64,000 nt of DNA from Planctomycetota bacterium (GTDB lineage: Bacteria > Planctomycetota > UBA1135 > GCA-002686595). Positions within the stretch are counted from its first letter, which is position 1. Each line of letters begins with the position of its first letter. Positions 53,170 through 62,128 of this stretch are shown in pieces. The notes under the pieces are model-generated. The model made no database searches and was not told the origin of the DNA. It worked only from the letters and a program-made list of their open reading frames with translations. Location of the stretch: the NCBI GenBank assembly GCA_029259635.1, contig JAJDEU010000027.1, positions 1 through 64,000 of the forward strand. Reading direction: 5' to 3'. Position numbers and translations under genes: made by a program.

Positions 53170-53950
53170 CGAGATCCGAGCGCGTCAGGAGGGCCTGCAT
53201 GCGTTCGACCCAGGGCTCGTCATCGAGCGGGAGCACGACGTGGCCCGCTCTCGGCAAGAGCGTGAGCCCGGCGTTGGAAATCCTCGCCGCCATCACGTTC
53301 GCCGAAGGTACCGATCGAACGACGCGGTCGTGAGTGGAGGCGAAGAGCTCGACCGGTAACTCGAGTTGGGCAAGCTCGTCGCGAAAGTCCACTCCGGCGA
53401 TCATCTTCATGCGACGGATGTAGCCGTCGTCGAGGCCGAGCAGTGGTGCGCGGCGAAATTCGCGAGCGGCTTTGGCATCGCGTCGCGGAGCGATCATGAG
53501 TGCGGGCGAGAAGAGAAAGCGTGCAGCTCGGAAAGCGATGGAGGGGATCAGCGAGAGGGCGGTGCGCGAAATAGCCAGGCGGCGTTTGTCTTCGTAGTAG
53601 ACGAAGCTGTTGACGATTGCGAGGGCTGCGACGCGCTCAGGAAAGTCGAGCGCGAGGCGAACGGCGACGGCGCCGCCGAAAGACTCGGCGAGGACGAGCG
53701 CGCGCTCGATACCAGCTTCGTCGAAACCTTCGATGATCGTGGCGGCGAGCGACTCGTAAGTGTCGCCTTCTGGCGGTACCGGTCCGTTCGCGCGATAGCA
53801 AAACCGCGTTACGCGAAAATGCGCCTCAAGCTTTTGCTGGGTTCCGAGGAGGAGTTCGCCGCTCCCATCGATGCCCGGAACGTAGACGAGGTTCGGACCC
53901 GAGCCGCCTACGCCATAAACCTCGGCGCGATGAGTGGGTGCCTTCGACAT
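53162..53950 (-). CDS. Alpha/beta hydrolase
   Basis: A 262-residue alpha/beta hydrolase. The nucleophile elbow is LVLAESFGGAVAVRLAL (Ser in A-E-S-F-G), the acid is probably in FASTHDRVVRSVP and the catalytic His in LLPRAGHVVLPLDDEPW. An oxyanion-type segment LVYVPGIDGSGEL lies near the N terminus. No signal peptide. It is the last gene of a minus-strand run yigZ - SGNH hydrolase - this gene with gaps of 18 and 13 bases. Substrate unknown. Confidence 0.85.
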   Translation of the reverse strand: MSKAPTHRAEVYGVGGSGPNLVYVPGIDGSGELLLGTQQKLEAHFRVTRFCYRANGPVPPEGDTYESLAATIIEGFDEAGIERALVLAESFGGAVAVRLALDFPERVAALAIVNSFVYYEDKRRLAISRTALSLIPSIAFRAARFLFSPALMIAPRRDAKAAREFRRAPLLGLDDGYIRRMKMIAGVDFRDELAQLELPVELFASTHDRVVRSVPSANVMAARISNAGLTLLPRAGHVVLPLDDEPWVERMQALLTRSDLAN

Positions 53951-53963
53951 CGACTTGTGGCGA

Positions 53964-55160
53964 CTACCTCGCCCCTTGCGCTTGAATGAAGTTCTCCAGA
54001 GCGTGAGCGACGATCGAATTGCCCTCCGCTGATAGATGGTAGCCGGCGAAGAGTGCGCGCGGTCTGCCCGCTGCGGAGAGCTGGCGGTGGCGCGCGAGCA
54101 GAGGCGTGCTCAGGTCCAGGACGGGAATGCCGAGCGACTCCAGCTCGGCGACCATGTCTTTCCAGTAGCGATCGTCATGCTCCAGAAGCTCCTGCAGATC
54201 TTCATAGGTCGGGAAGATCAGAACCGGCGCCAGCTTCGCGCCGTCGGCCATCGCGAGCCGATGAAACTCGCTGAGGATCGCGAGACTGACGCGATAGGGC
54301 TCGCTGGTGGAGTCGATCCAGAGCCTGCGCGGCTGGCGATCGCGATAGGCCACCCAACCCATGGCGAGTCGCATCAACGACGAAACGCGTCCGGTGATGA
54401 CGTCGGGTCCGAGCCAGTACTCGTGCTCGGCCAAGTCCTCGAGCACGGAGCCATCACGCACTGCGCTCAGTAACTCGGCCTCTGTCTCATACGGCTGAGC
54501 GACGAGCTCGAGCTCTTCTCCGCGTAGTCGAAAGCGCGGTTTGGAGCGCGTCAACGAGCTCGTCAAGGACCACCTCGGGCGATAGCGATTGACGTTGCGC
54601 CCGATGTTCTCGAGCAGCAAGCCGATGACGACGACATCGGCGCCGAGCTCCCGCCCAACTTGCTTGTACCGCAAGAAAGCCTGCCCGGTTCCGTAACCGC
54701 CGACACCGAAGTTGATTACCTCCGCTTTCTTGAGGCGCGCTTCGAAGATGTGGCCCCAGGCTTTCTCGTCCGACACTTCTTCACACCAGACGAACGAGTC
54801 GCCGAACGCGAGGATACGCGTGATGCCTTCATCGGGAAGGGCGGAATACTCGCGTTGTCCGCGAGATGCGAGCGAGTTGGTGTGCGCGTCTCCGGACAAG
54901 TTCGCCGCGTTGGGGAAATAGGTCCAGCCAAGATGGCGATCGAAACCGCCGATCGTGCTGCGCTCATCCGCGGGCTTTTCGATGGACGCGAGGAAGTGCT
55001 CTTGACGCGGGACATGGGTGATCGCGCCGAACGGCGGCAAAGGCTTGCCGTCGTACATGCCGTCCTCGATGAGAAAGAGCGAGATGGCGACGTCGGCCAG
55101 CAGCAAGCACACGCCGGTACTGACGAGGAGAAGCACAGCGCGGCGTGAAAGGAAAGTCAT
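53964..55160 (-). CDS. Membrane-anchored SGNH/GDSL-type hydrolase
   Basis: A 398-residue protein with an N-terminal hydrophobic helix (RAVLLLVSTGVCLLLADVAI) and an SGNH hydrolase domain: block I ILAFGDSFVWCEEV (Ser), block II NFGVGGYGTGQAFLRY (Gly), block III VVVIGLLLENIGRNVNRY (Asn) and block V LFAGYHLSAEGNSIVA (His in place of DxxH, here GYHLS). Proteins of this type often remove or add acyl groups on extracellular glycans. Likely periplasmic. Confidence 0.8.
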   Translation of the reverse strand: MTFLSRRAVLLLVSTGVCLLLADVAISLFLIEDGMYDGKPLPPFGAITHVPRQEHFLASIEKPADERSTIGGFDRHLGWTYFPNAANLSGDAHTNSLASRGQREYSALPDEGITRILAFGDSFVWCEEVSDEKAWGHIFEARLKKAEVINFGVGGYGTGQAFLRYKQVGRELGADVVVIGLLLENIGRNVNRYRPRWSLTSSLTRSKPRFRLRGEELELVAQPYETEAELLSAVRDGSVLEDLAEHEYWLGPDVITGRVSSLMRLAMGWVAYRDRQPRRLWIDSTSEPYRVSLAILSEFHRLAMADGAKLAPVLIFPTYEDLQELLEHDDRYWKDMVAELESLGIPVLDLSTPLLARHRQLSAAGRPRALFAGYHLSAEGNSIVAHALENFIQAQGAR

Positions 55161-55178
55161 GGGTTGCGATGGACCGAG

Positions 55179-55808
55179 CTAGTTCGCCGGTGCTTCGTCG
55201 TCCGGAAAAGTTACCGCGGCGCGCGCCGATGTGCAGTTGCGAAGTTCATCACAGAAGCCTTGGACGTCGTCTTCGGGCAGCAGGAGCTCCAACCGCACGT
55301 CCACGTCGTAGCCCGCGGCCACGGGCTCGATGGAGCGGGCGGAGAAGAGTGCGCTGACGGCGCTCGAACACTCGTAGGGGTGCTCGACGATCAAGCGCCG
55401 CGTGATGACGACGGTAGCGAGCGGCGCGCGGTCGAGAGTCTGTCCCGCGGCTCCACCGTAGGCGCGCATCAATCCGCCCACACCGAGCTTGGTGCCGCCG
55501 AACCAACGCGTCACCACGACGACCAGCTCGGTGAGCTCGTGCCCCTCGACCTGCTGCAGAATCGGTCGCCCGGCGGATCCACCGGGTTCGCCATCGTCGC
55601 TCGACCGGAAGAGCTCGCCATCGCGACCCAACCGGTACGCCCAGCAGTTGTGATTGGCTCCCGAAAACTCGGCGCTGATCCGCGCGACGAACTCCAGTGC
55701 GGCCTCCACCGAGTCCGCCGGCGCGACCGTTGTGAGAAAGCGCGAGTTCTTGATGCGCTCGATCTCATACCGAAACTCCTCGGCGACTGTCTGGAATGAG
55801 TTCGTCAC
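55179..55808 (-). CDS. yigZ: YigZ/IMPACT family protein
   Basis: A 209-residue protein of the UPF0029 family. The N-terminal IMPACT domain carries KNSRFLTTVAPADSV, NHNCWAYRLG and DDGEPGGSAGRPIL, and the signature TRWFGGTKLGVGGLMRAYG is complete. The C-terminal domain is elongation-factor-like (YECSSAVSALF). Bacterial members may bind RNA or act on translation; the role is not settled. First gene of the minus-strand run. Confidence 0.93.
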   Translation of the reverse strand: MTNSFQTVAEEFRYEIERIKNSRFLTTVAPADSVEAALEFVARISAEFSGANHNCWAYRLGRDGELFRSSDDGEPGGSAGRPILQQVEGHELTELVVVVTRWFGGTKLGVGGLMRAYGGAAGQTLDRAPLATVVITRRLIVEHPYECSSAVSALFSARSIEPVAAGYDVDVRLELLLPEDDVQGFCDELRNCTSARAAVTFPDDEAPAN

Positions 55809-55860
55809 CCCGAGACTCTATCAGGTACCGCTTTCCTGCCGCTCGGAGTATCGTCGCGGA

Positions 55861-56352
55861 ATGAGTGCGGGATTTGACGAAGGGGAAATCGATGCGGCGA
55901 ACCGCGACCGAGCGCACGTCCTCGATCGCGGACGCTCGACCGAGCACTGGTTCCTCTTCTTCGCCGCCCTCATGATGCCCGTCGCGCTAGTCCTCATTGC
56001 GCTCATCTTCACGCCGGATGAGCGCGGCTTCGGCACGCACGAACAGCTCGGCATCAGTGCCTGCATGACGCTCGACCTGTGGGGCATTCCGTGCCCCGGC
56101 TGCGGCGTGACGACTTCGGTAACTCTGGCGACCCACGGACGTCTCCTCGACTCCCTCAAGACTCAGCCGCTCGGTCTGCTACTCACCATCGCCAGTGTGC
56201 TGTTCACGCTCTGGAGTGTGTGGGCTACGGCGCGCGGCAAGGATCTCTACGCCAGCATCATGAACCAGCGACTCGGGCGATTCGGGCGTGCACTCATCAC
56301 CGTCGTGCTCGTCTCCTGGCTCTATAAGTGGATCACGACGGGGAATTCCTGA
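55861..56352 (+). CDS. DUF2752 membrane protein
   Basis: A 163-residue protein with three predicted helices (WFLFFAALMMPVALVLIAL, LGLLLTIASVLFTLWSV, LITVVLVSWLYKWI). The DUF2752 signature is LWGIPCPGCGVTTSVTLATH, where the CPGCG motif is the hallmark. Function of the family is unknown. It is divergent from yigZ with a gap of 52 bases. Confidence 0.88.
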   Translation: MSAGFDEGEIDAANRDRAHVLDRGRSTEHWFLFFAALMMPVALVLIALIFTPDERGFGTHEQLGISACMTLDLWGIPCPGCGVTTSVTLATHGRLLDSLKTQPLGLLLTIASVLFTLWSVWATARGKDLYASIMNQRLGRFGRALITVVLVSWLYKWITTGNS

Positions 56353-56440
56353 GCGGGCGCAATTTTCTGCAGGGTCACCGGAACTCAGGAGCGCGGTTCT
56401 GGTTTGGGAGGGCGAATACAACCCGAAAATCGAAAGACCC

Positions 56441-57082
56441 ATGAAGAAATTGACATCGACGCTTCTGTTCGCCGGCCTGATCGCGCTCCCCATTGGAGCT
56501 CAGGAAGCCGCCGAAGAAGCCAGTTCAGAGACCAATCAAGAACAGACCGAAGAGCGCGCCGAGCGCCGAGGTCATGGAAAGCATTCGAGGCTGTGCGCTT
56601 GCGAGGGCGAGCGCAAAGGCGAGCGCGGTGCCCGGACAGAAGGTTTGCGCAAGACGCGGAAGGTTTTGGGCTCGGAAGGTTCGAGGCGCGAACATCGCGA
56701 ACATCGCGCGAAACGAGTCGAAGGCCTCGGGAATAGTTTTGCGCGCGGAAACAAGCCGGAGGGCGGGCGCGAGATGGGTCGAAGATTCGGCCGCCACGCG
56801 GAACGTCAGCAGGAAGGCCGTCGGGCGGAGGGGCTCGGCCGTCGCGCTGAGGGGCAGCGACCGGCTGGCTTGCGCGAACGAATCGAGCAGAGCTCGGAAG
56901 GCCGCAAAGGCGGCAAGTGCAAACATCACAGCGAGCGAGGTCGCGGTAGAGATGAGGCTCCCTCCCGAGCCAATCGTTTTCAGGATCGCCTGAGAGATTC
57001 CGGACACGCCCGCGGTGGAAACCGAGGACCTCGCGGTCCTCAAAGTGGCGAACGTCATCGCCGCTTCGAAAGCCACCGCTAA
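56441..57082 (+). CDS. Secreted Arg/Glu/Gly/His-rich low-complexity protein
   Basis: A 213-residue protein with a textbook signal peptide (MKKLTSTLLFAGLIALPIGA, then QEAAEE). The rest is highly charged and low in hydrophobic residues: AERRGHGKHS, RREHREHRAKRVEG, GRRAEGLGRRAEGQRPAG, SERGRGRDEAPSR. Codon third positions are GC-rich as in neighbours, and a good intrinsic terminator follows the stop. Against it: both alternative frames and the opposite strand are also open here, as happens in such biased sequence. I do not recognise a family; secreted, disordered and possibly surface- or nucleic-acid-binding is my reading. Confidence 0.55.
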   Translation: MKKLTSTLLFAGLIALPIGAQEAAEEASSETNQEQTEERAERRGHGKHSRLCACEGERKGERGARTEGLRKTRKVLGSEGSRREHREHRAKRVEGLGNSFARGNKPEGGREMGRRFGRHAERQQEGRRAEGLGRRAEGQRPAGLRERIEQSSEGRKGGKCKHHSERGRGRDEAPSRANRFQDRLRDSGHARGGNRGPRGPQSGERHRRFESHR

Positions 57083-57116
57083 ACCTCAAGGTTCCCTGAG
57101 GAGCCTCTCCCTGGGC

Positions 57117-57158
57117 GGGATCGTGATGGGCTTTTGGCCTCATCGCGATCCCGTTTTT
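57117..57158 (+). terminator. Rho-independent terminator
   Basis: Stem gggatcgtgatg (57117-57128) / catcgcgatccc (57141-57152), 12 bp with one wobble pair, 12-base loop, followed by gttttt. It lies 35 bases after the stop of the Arg/Glu-rich protein and fits termination of that plus-strand gene. Confidence 0.8.
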
Positions 57159-57318
57159 CGTGTCCGCTCCGCAAAATCTCGCGCTCAAGAATTTGCACTA
57201 ACCAGTTTTATAGAAGCGCCTGGCGAAACTGAACTCCGGCGACCCTCTGGGTTTCTTCTGGCGAATTTCACGGCTCAGCCGTACCTGCACTTACCGTGTT
57301 GAGTATGGATGGGAAGTG

Positions 57319-59469
57319 ATGAGAGAAATAAGTGAAGCTTTAGTATGGGTCGGGATCTGCATCCTTCTGACGACTTCACCAGCTGCCGCCGCACGAAAGC
57401 GCATCGTCGGTACCGAGACCATTTCCGAGGTGCGAACCTCGGAGTCGACGGAGCCGGGTAGCGAGTTTGACGGGGCGAGATCGGCAGGCATCGCTGTCAT
57501 TGAGGATCCGCCCTATTCGATCTCGGTTTACGTCGAGGACAGCGAGGGGCGGCCAGTGCAAAGTGCGCAGGTGGCGTTGGTTCACCTCGGCAGGCGCGAT
57601 AAAGGTGGGCCAACTCGGGCCCTCGATGGTCCAGCGAGATCTCCTTGGAGTGCCCGAACCGACAAATCTGGGAAGCTCGTTTTCGGAAATGTGCGGGAGG
57701 GGCGGTGGCGCGTGTGGGCCGGGACGCCGACGACCTACCATCATGCTAGCGAGGAGTTGCGGATTGAAGAGAGCTCGAACGCGGCGAGCACACGGATAAA
57801 ACTCGAGCCGCTTCGAGACGATCAGATGATTACGGGAGTCGTTCTGGATTCGCGTGGTCAACCCGCGGACGACGCGCTGGTCATGTTGTGTTGGCCAGCC
57901 AACGGAAAGTACGAATTCGCGAGCGCGTACACGGGAGAGCACGACGGAGGCTTTATCTTGCGCTCCGAACTCGTCGCCGTTGGCGCGTCGATCGTGGTGG
58001 AAGATCTCTTCGGGAATGATCGAACGGCAACACTTGAGGGTGTCACGGGTGGAGATCGCGATTTGGTTTTGCGGCTTCAGCCTCCGCGCTACATCTCATT
58101 CGAGGTCTTTGATGGCGAAGCCAATCTGACGCCGATGGCAGCTCTGACCTTGGAGGTCGAGCGCGGCGGCCGGTGGTGGCCACTGGAGAACGCGTCGCAC
58201 AAAGCTTCATTGGACGCGCAGATGAAGAGCTACATGCTTCCCGCTGAGCCATTCCGCGTCAAAGTCGGGCTCAACGGATACCAAGGCCAGTTGCTTGGCC
58301 CATTCGACCCGGAGCATGTCGAGACGATCCTTCACGTGAACTTGACCATCTGTCCACGTGTGGTCGGAAGAGTTCTCGCGGGCGGCGAGCCTCTAGGTGG
58401 CGCTAGTGTTTCGATGGAGGGCGGCTATTCAGTACCGATTGGAATAGGTGACGGCTCGTATGCATTTGCCTGCACCCAGACGGGCTCGACTGTAATCGTC
58501 GCGCGGCATCCGCAACTGGGGACGGTAACCAGCGAGCGCTTTGAACTCCCCGAGCGTGGTTCAATCGAAGTGAATGTCGAGTTCGGGGAGTTTGGAAGCC
58601 TCTCGGGAAAGGTCGTCACTTTCGAGGAGGAGCGAGCCCTCGCTGATCGGAACCTCTACCTCCACAACAACACCACCGGCAATCTGAGATACGTGCCACT
58701 CGAAGAGAACGGCTCGTTCTCCGTGCCCCAACTGCGCGCGGGTGTGTGGTCTCTAAGTCTCGAGTCGCCCTTTGTCGGCACGGATTTGACTTACCTCTTT
58801 AATACGTACTCGAACGAGTTCGAAGAGGTCGAAGTTGCGGCGCCCCCGCAGGTGCCCTATCTCGTCGAAGTCGTTGCAGGAGCAAAGAGCGAGGTCGACC
58901 TCAACTTCGGAATTGAACCGACGAGCGTTCTCAGCGGTAGCTTCCGATTCAACTACAACCGAGCGTGGGGTGGGGGTATCGGGATGTGCGGTACCGGCAT
59001 GCCCACTCCTGACATTCGATTGTTGGATCTAGATTCGCTCGGAATCGTCTCCATCTCTGGCAATTACCGCTCGCCCTATTTCGTCGGCTCGAGAGAACCG
59101 GGTGCTTATCGCGTCCAAGCGACAGCGCTCGTCTTTCCGGACGACCTGGTCACCTTCTGGCGCGACATCGTGTTGCGCCCCGGACAAAACGAATGGAATT
59201 TCGAGAACACTGCCGGCCGATTACGAGTCCGCATGTTTCCTGAGGAAGTGGCCGCCCCCAGATACCTCAAGTTCAAGTGGAGCGACGAGGGGGGCACTTT
59301 TGGCAGCGGACCGTTTCGAGACTCGTGGAACAGCGACTACCACGCCGACGCTGTCGTCCCTTCCGGGTGTGTCGAAATCTACTGGTGTGATGATGAAGTC
59401 GAACAACGGCTACACGTGATCGATGTCGCGCCGAACGAGGACATTGCGATCGAGTTATCGCGGTACTAG
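57319..59469 (+). CDS. Secreted protein with repeated carboxypeptidase-regulatory-like domains
   Basis: A 716-residue exported protein. The signal peptide MREISEALVWVGICILLTTS ends near AAAA. Several beta domains follow; the clearest are SISVYVEDSEGRPVQSAQVA with GKLVFGNVREGRWRVWAG, and MITGVVLDSRGQPADDALVM. The later part (TICPRVVGRVLAGGEPLGGA, FGSLSGKVVTFEEERALADR) continues the pattern. It resembles the membrane-anchored 620-residue protein at 20.3-22.2 kb, with shared order and the WHVWAGG/WRVWAG turn, so they are probably paralogues. No catalytic motif. The ATG at 57319 is preferred to a GTG one codon earlier. Confidence 0.72.
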   Translation: MREISEALVWVGICILLTTSPAAAARKRIVGTETISEVRTSESTEPGSEFDGARSAGIAVIEDPPYSISVYVEDSEGRPVQSAQVALVHLGRRDKGGPTRALDGPARSPWSARTDKSGKLVFGNVREGRWRVWAGTPTTYHHASEELRIEESSNAASTRIKLEPLRDDQMITGVVLDSRGQPADDALVMLCWPANGKYEFASAYTGEHDGGFILRSELVAVGASIVVEDLFGNDRTATLEGVTGGDRDLVLRLQPPRYISFEVFDGEANLTPMAALTLEVERGGRWWPLENASHKASLDAQMKSYMLPAEPFRVKVGLNGYQGQLLGPFDPEHVETILHVNLTICPRVVGRVLAGGEPLGGASVSMEGGYSVPIGIGDGSYAFACTQTGSTVIVARHPQLGTVTSERFELPERGSIEVNVEFGEFGSLSGKVVTFEEERALADRNLYLHNNTTGNLRYVPLEENGSFSVPQLRAGVWSLSLESPFVGTDLTYLFNTYSNEFEEVEVAAPPQVPYLVEVVAGAKSEVDLNFGIEPTSVLSGSFRFNYNRAWGGGIGMCGTGMPTPDIRLLDLDSLGIVSISGNYRSPYFVGSREPGAYRVQATALVFPDDLVTFWRDIVLRPGQNEWNFENTAGRLRVRMFPEEVAAPRYLKFKWSDEGGTFGSGPFRDSWNSDYHADAVVPSGCVEIYWCDDEVEQRLHVIDVAPNEDIAIELSRY

Positions 59470-59478
59470 CGCCGCTTC

Positions 59479-60630
59479 TCACTCACCATTGATCCGATAG
59501 ACGGGGAACATGCGGTACTTGCCGGCTGCGTAGTTCGCGGCTAGCTCGGGGATCTCGTCGAAGTCGTAGATGCGCTCGTCGATGATCGGAAGCCACTCGT
59601 TCTCCTCCGCGAATGCGATGGCCTTGCGGGCTTCGGAGAGCGGAGCGAAGTGGGTGTGAATGAATTGGTGTCGAGCGATGCACTCGACGGCGCGCAGAAA
59701 CTTCATGCGCATACCGACCTTCCAACCGGCTGTTGCGACGATGCCTTGGCGACCGAGGGCTTTGAGCGTGGCGCGGAAGACCGGCTCTCCAATCAAGTCC
59801 ACAAAGACTTGAACGCCGAGCCCACCTGTGAGTTCGGCGACGGTTGCGAGGAAGGCGGTTTCGGAGTCTCGATAGGCTGCCGCGTATTCTTCGTCGGTCT
59901 TGTAACGCCTTTCATCGAACTGGAGCGCGGGAAAGTTCGTGCGGTCAACCGCCTTGACGCCCATGCTCTCGATCAATTCTTTGCGTTCCGGTGTGGAGGC
60001 AATGGCAACTCCGGAGTGTCCGAGCAGAGTGGCCAGGTGAGCTTCGGCAAGGGCGGTACCGCCGCCCCAGGCCCACACGTTCATGCGCGGGAACTCTTCC
60101 TCATTGATCAGCAAACGAAAGGTGCCATGCGCGATGCGCCAGTTGTCCCAGGCGGTTGGGTACCGAACGTTGAAGGCCGCCCAACGAGTGAGATCGTGGC
60201 GAGTGTTTTCGGGAAGCGGGAGGACCTGGTCAGAGCGCAACTTCATCCGGGTTCTCATGAGCCCTTGAACAGGCATGTCATAGGCCATGAGCTTCTTGGG
60301 ATAACCCCAAGCGTCGGTATCCATCGCTCCCATCAGGACGACTTGCCCCTCCTTGAGATCGGTAACGTCGGCTCCTAATTCGACGATGCGCGCCACGCCG
60401 GAATTACCGATGACGCAGCGCTCGTATCCACGCGCTTCACAAATATCGATCGGATCGCGATCGATGGCATGCGTCATGTTGCCTTCCCAGCTACCAAAGA
60501 GTGGGGCAAGCAACACCTCGTTCGGTTGAAGGTCGTCGATTTCCATCTCGCCGCGCACGAGCTCAGCGGGTCCGCTGTGCTTTCCATTGGTAGCGGCGTG
60601 AATGAACCAAGCGTCAGCTAAGATCGGCAT
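59479..60630 (-). CDS. MDR-family dehydrogenase/reductase
   Basis: A 383-residue zinc-free-looking medium-chain dehydrogenase. The GroES-like part has GSWEGNMTHAIDRDP and RCVIGNSGVARIVELGADV, DLKEGQVVLMGAM. The nucleotide-binding part is WAWGGGTALAEAHLATLLGH, then GVQVFVDLIGEPVFRATLKA and RQGIVATAGWKVG. The arrangement resembles enoyl/crotonyl-CoA reductase relatives. It lies next to NRPS-associated genes on the same strand as the TauD and VOC genes, so it may reduce a precursor or intermediate of the peptide product. Convergent with the upstream beta-domain protein gene (9-base gap). Confidence 0.8.
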   Translation of the reverse strand: MPILADAWFIHAATNGKHSGPAELVRGEMEIDDLQPNEVLLAPLFGSWEGNMTHAIDRDPIDICEARGYERCVIGNSGVARIVELGADVTDLKEGQVVLMGAMDTDAWGYPKKLMAYDMPVQGLMRTRMKLRSDQVLPLPENTRHDLTRWAAFNVRYPTAWDNWRIAHGTFRLLINEEEFPRMNVWAWGGGTALAEAHLATLLGHSGVAIASTPERKELIESMGVKAVDRTNFPALQFDERRYKTDEEYAAAYRDSETAFLATVAELTGGLGVQVFVDLIGEPVFRATLKALGRQGIVATAGWKVGMRMKFLRAVECIARHQFIHTHFAPLSEARKAIAFAEENEWLPIIDERIYDFDEIPELAANYAAGKYRMFPVYRINGE

Positions 60631-60660
60631 AGAAGAGTTCTTGGAGTTAGCTTTTCCATG

Positions 60661-60721
60661 AGCGATGGACTTTTACCGTGGCCTGCTAACTCCGTCGTTA
60701 GGGCCGCGAAGTTCCATCGCT
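60661..60721. repeat. Imperfect hairpin between the MDR and TauD genes
   Basis: Ends agcgatgga and tccatcgct pair, and the inner part (tttaccgtggcctgctaac / gttagggccgcgaa) pairs with bulges around a short tccgtc loop. It may end the TauD transcript before the MDR gene or be a worn repeat element. No T run. Confidence 0.5.
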
Positions 60722-60746
60722 ATTTAACGAGCGTGCGAGAGGGCGT

Positions 60747-61532
60747 TCAGCTATTGACGACTTGAATGTTCGCTAGCTTTCGGCTTTGGGCTTTGAAAGC
60801 CTCTCGGCCGTGCAAGGCAGCGTAGTTGTCGATCAGGATGATATCGCCGGGCGACCAATCGTGATAGTAGACGTATTCGTCGTCTAGGAGCGCATTGCGC
60901 AGGGATAGCAAAACTTCATCCGACCGGCGCTGGTCGACTCCCGCCACGCGCAGTCGCCAACTCTCTGGCTCGCCGGGCGCGTGCGGAAGCCCGAGGTGCA
61001 GTGATGGAGCTCGATCGGCTTTCGCTTTGAACGCGGGGAAGTGATGCCACTTGGCAACATACTCCTCGCGATAGTAATCCCCGGAATCGACGGCCATGCC
61101 CTCGAGTCCGTTCTCGCGCAGCAATTCAACATCGGACTCGGGAACTTGTGTAAGCGCGCGTTCTGAATCGGAGACGTAGGTTCGGCCGCCCGTGACTTGT
61201 TCGAACTCGACGCAATAAATGCCCACCAACACGACGTCAAAGCCGGTCAGAATTCCGTCCTTGTGAAGGGGCAGCGCGAGGTCGCTGCGGAAGACCTCAT
61301 CGTTCGCCTGGTTGTCGACGATGACCGCGCCGTCCGTTCGAGTAGAGGCCTCATTGATGGGGCCGAACTGCGCGAGAAAAGAGACTGCATCGTTCGCGTG
61401 ATCGAACGCCCGCTTGATCACCAAGAATCGGTACTCATCCAACAAAGTCCGAATGGTCGCAACACTGTCGGATTGTTGGAGCAGGTCACGTTCAAACATG
61501 GCGCCTGCGCCAGAGGAGGTGAGAGTTTTCAT
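60747..61532 (-). CDS. TauD/TfdA-family Fe(II)/2-oxoglutarate dioxygenase
   Basis: A 261-residue non-haem iron oxygenase. The HxD part of the facial triad is in [13 protein letters not shown] (His-x-Asp), the distal His in [13 protein letters not shown], with the 2-oxoglutarate-binding Arg in the same region (GREAF). Length is typical. The start overlaps the VOC gene stop by four bases (ATGA), so the two are translated together. Enzymes of this family hydroxylate amino acids or peptide intermediates in many NRPS pathways, which is the likely role here next to the divergent NRPS gene. Confidence 0.87.
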   Translation of the reverse strand: MKTLTSSGAGAMFERDLLQQSDSVATIRTLLDEYRFLVIKRAFDHANDAVSFLAQFGPINEASTRTDGAVIVDNQANDEVFRSDLALPLHKDGILTGFDVVLVGIYCVEFEQVTGGRTYVSDSERALTQVPESDVELLRENGLEGMAVDSGDYYREEYVAKWHHFPAFKAKADRAPSLHLGLPHAPGEPESWRLRVAGVDQRRSDEVLLSLRNALLDDEYVYYHDWSPGDIILIDNYAALHGREAFKAQSRKLANIQVVNS

Positions 61533-62017
61533 TGCTCGGTGTGCGCTGCAATAACGGATTGAGGGGCTTGAACGAGCTCGACCAAGACGCCTTCGGCACC
61601 CAAGAGCTTTGCTCCATCGCCCTTCGGGTGAATGAAGCAGATTTCGTGACCGGAGGCGCCCGTGCGAATTCCGCCGGGCGTAAATCGCACGCCTTGTTCG
61701 CTCAACCAGGTGACCGCACTGTGCAGATCGTCAATCCACAGGCCTATGTGATTGAGAGCGGGTTCATTCACCTTCGGCCGCCGCTCGGGATCAATCGGTT
61801 CCATCAGATCAAACTCGACAGCGAGCGGCCCGGTGCCCAGTTCGAGAATGTCCTCATCGACATTCTCTGCTTCGCTTCGAAAACTGCCTTTCGGGGTTAG
61901 ACCCAGCATGTCGACCCAGAAGTTGCGCAGCGTTTGTTTCGCGCGACCTCCAAGGGCGATTTGCTGAACACCCAACACGCGAAATGGTCTCTCCGTAGGC
62001 TTCATGGGATCCATCAT
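61529..62017 (-). CDS. VOC/glyoxalase-family protein
   Basis: A 162-residue protein of the vicinal-oxygen-chelate fold with two beta-alpha-beta-beta-beta halves: [20 protein letters not shown] at the start, then [20 protein letters not shown] and [20 protein letters not shown]. Metal ligands of the fold (His in NHIG, Glu in GVLVELVQ) are present. The ATG at 62017 is chosen; the frame stays open to 62194 across the NRPS start, which I reject. First gene of a unit with the TauD gene. It may be an isomerase, lyase, dioxygenase or resistance protein of the peptide pathway. Confidence 0.78.
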   Translation of the reverse strand: MMDPMKPTERPFRVLGVQQIALGGRAKQTLRNFWVDMLGLTPKGSFRSEAENVDEDILELGTGPLAVEFDLMEPIDPERRPKVNEPALNHIGLWIDDLHSAVTWLSEQGVRFTPGGIRTGASGHEICFIHPKGDGAKLLGAEGVLVELVQAPQSVIAAHTEQ

Positions 62018-62128
62018 AGACCGACCTCCAGAATCGAGGTGGGCAAAAACCGCTGGCTCTTGCGAGAGCATTCTCGCCAAACCGGTAAATACGAGTCGTT
62101 TTAAAGAGGGTAGTATTCGTTCTTGGAC
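62018..62128. promoter_or_regulatory. Divergent promoter region of the NRPS cluster
   Basis: 111 bases separate the VOC start from the NRPS start. A small perfect hairpin gcgaga-gcat-tctcgc (62062-62077) lies in it and could be an operator. I cannot call -35 and -10 boxes with confidence. Confidence 0.35.

Noticed and set aside
56525..57076. 183-codon hydrophobic-looking frame on the minus strand opposite the Arg/Glu-rich protein
   Set aside because: It has no signal for a start and the terminator at 57117-57158 fits the plus-strand gene; the hydrophobic look comes from complementing Arg/Glu/Gly codons. Not fully excluded.
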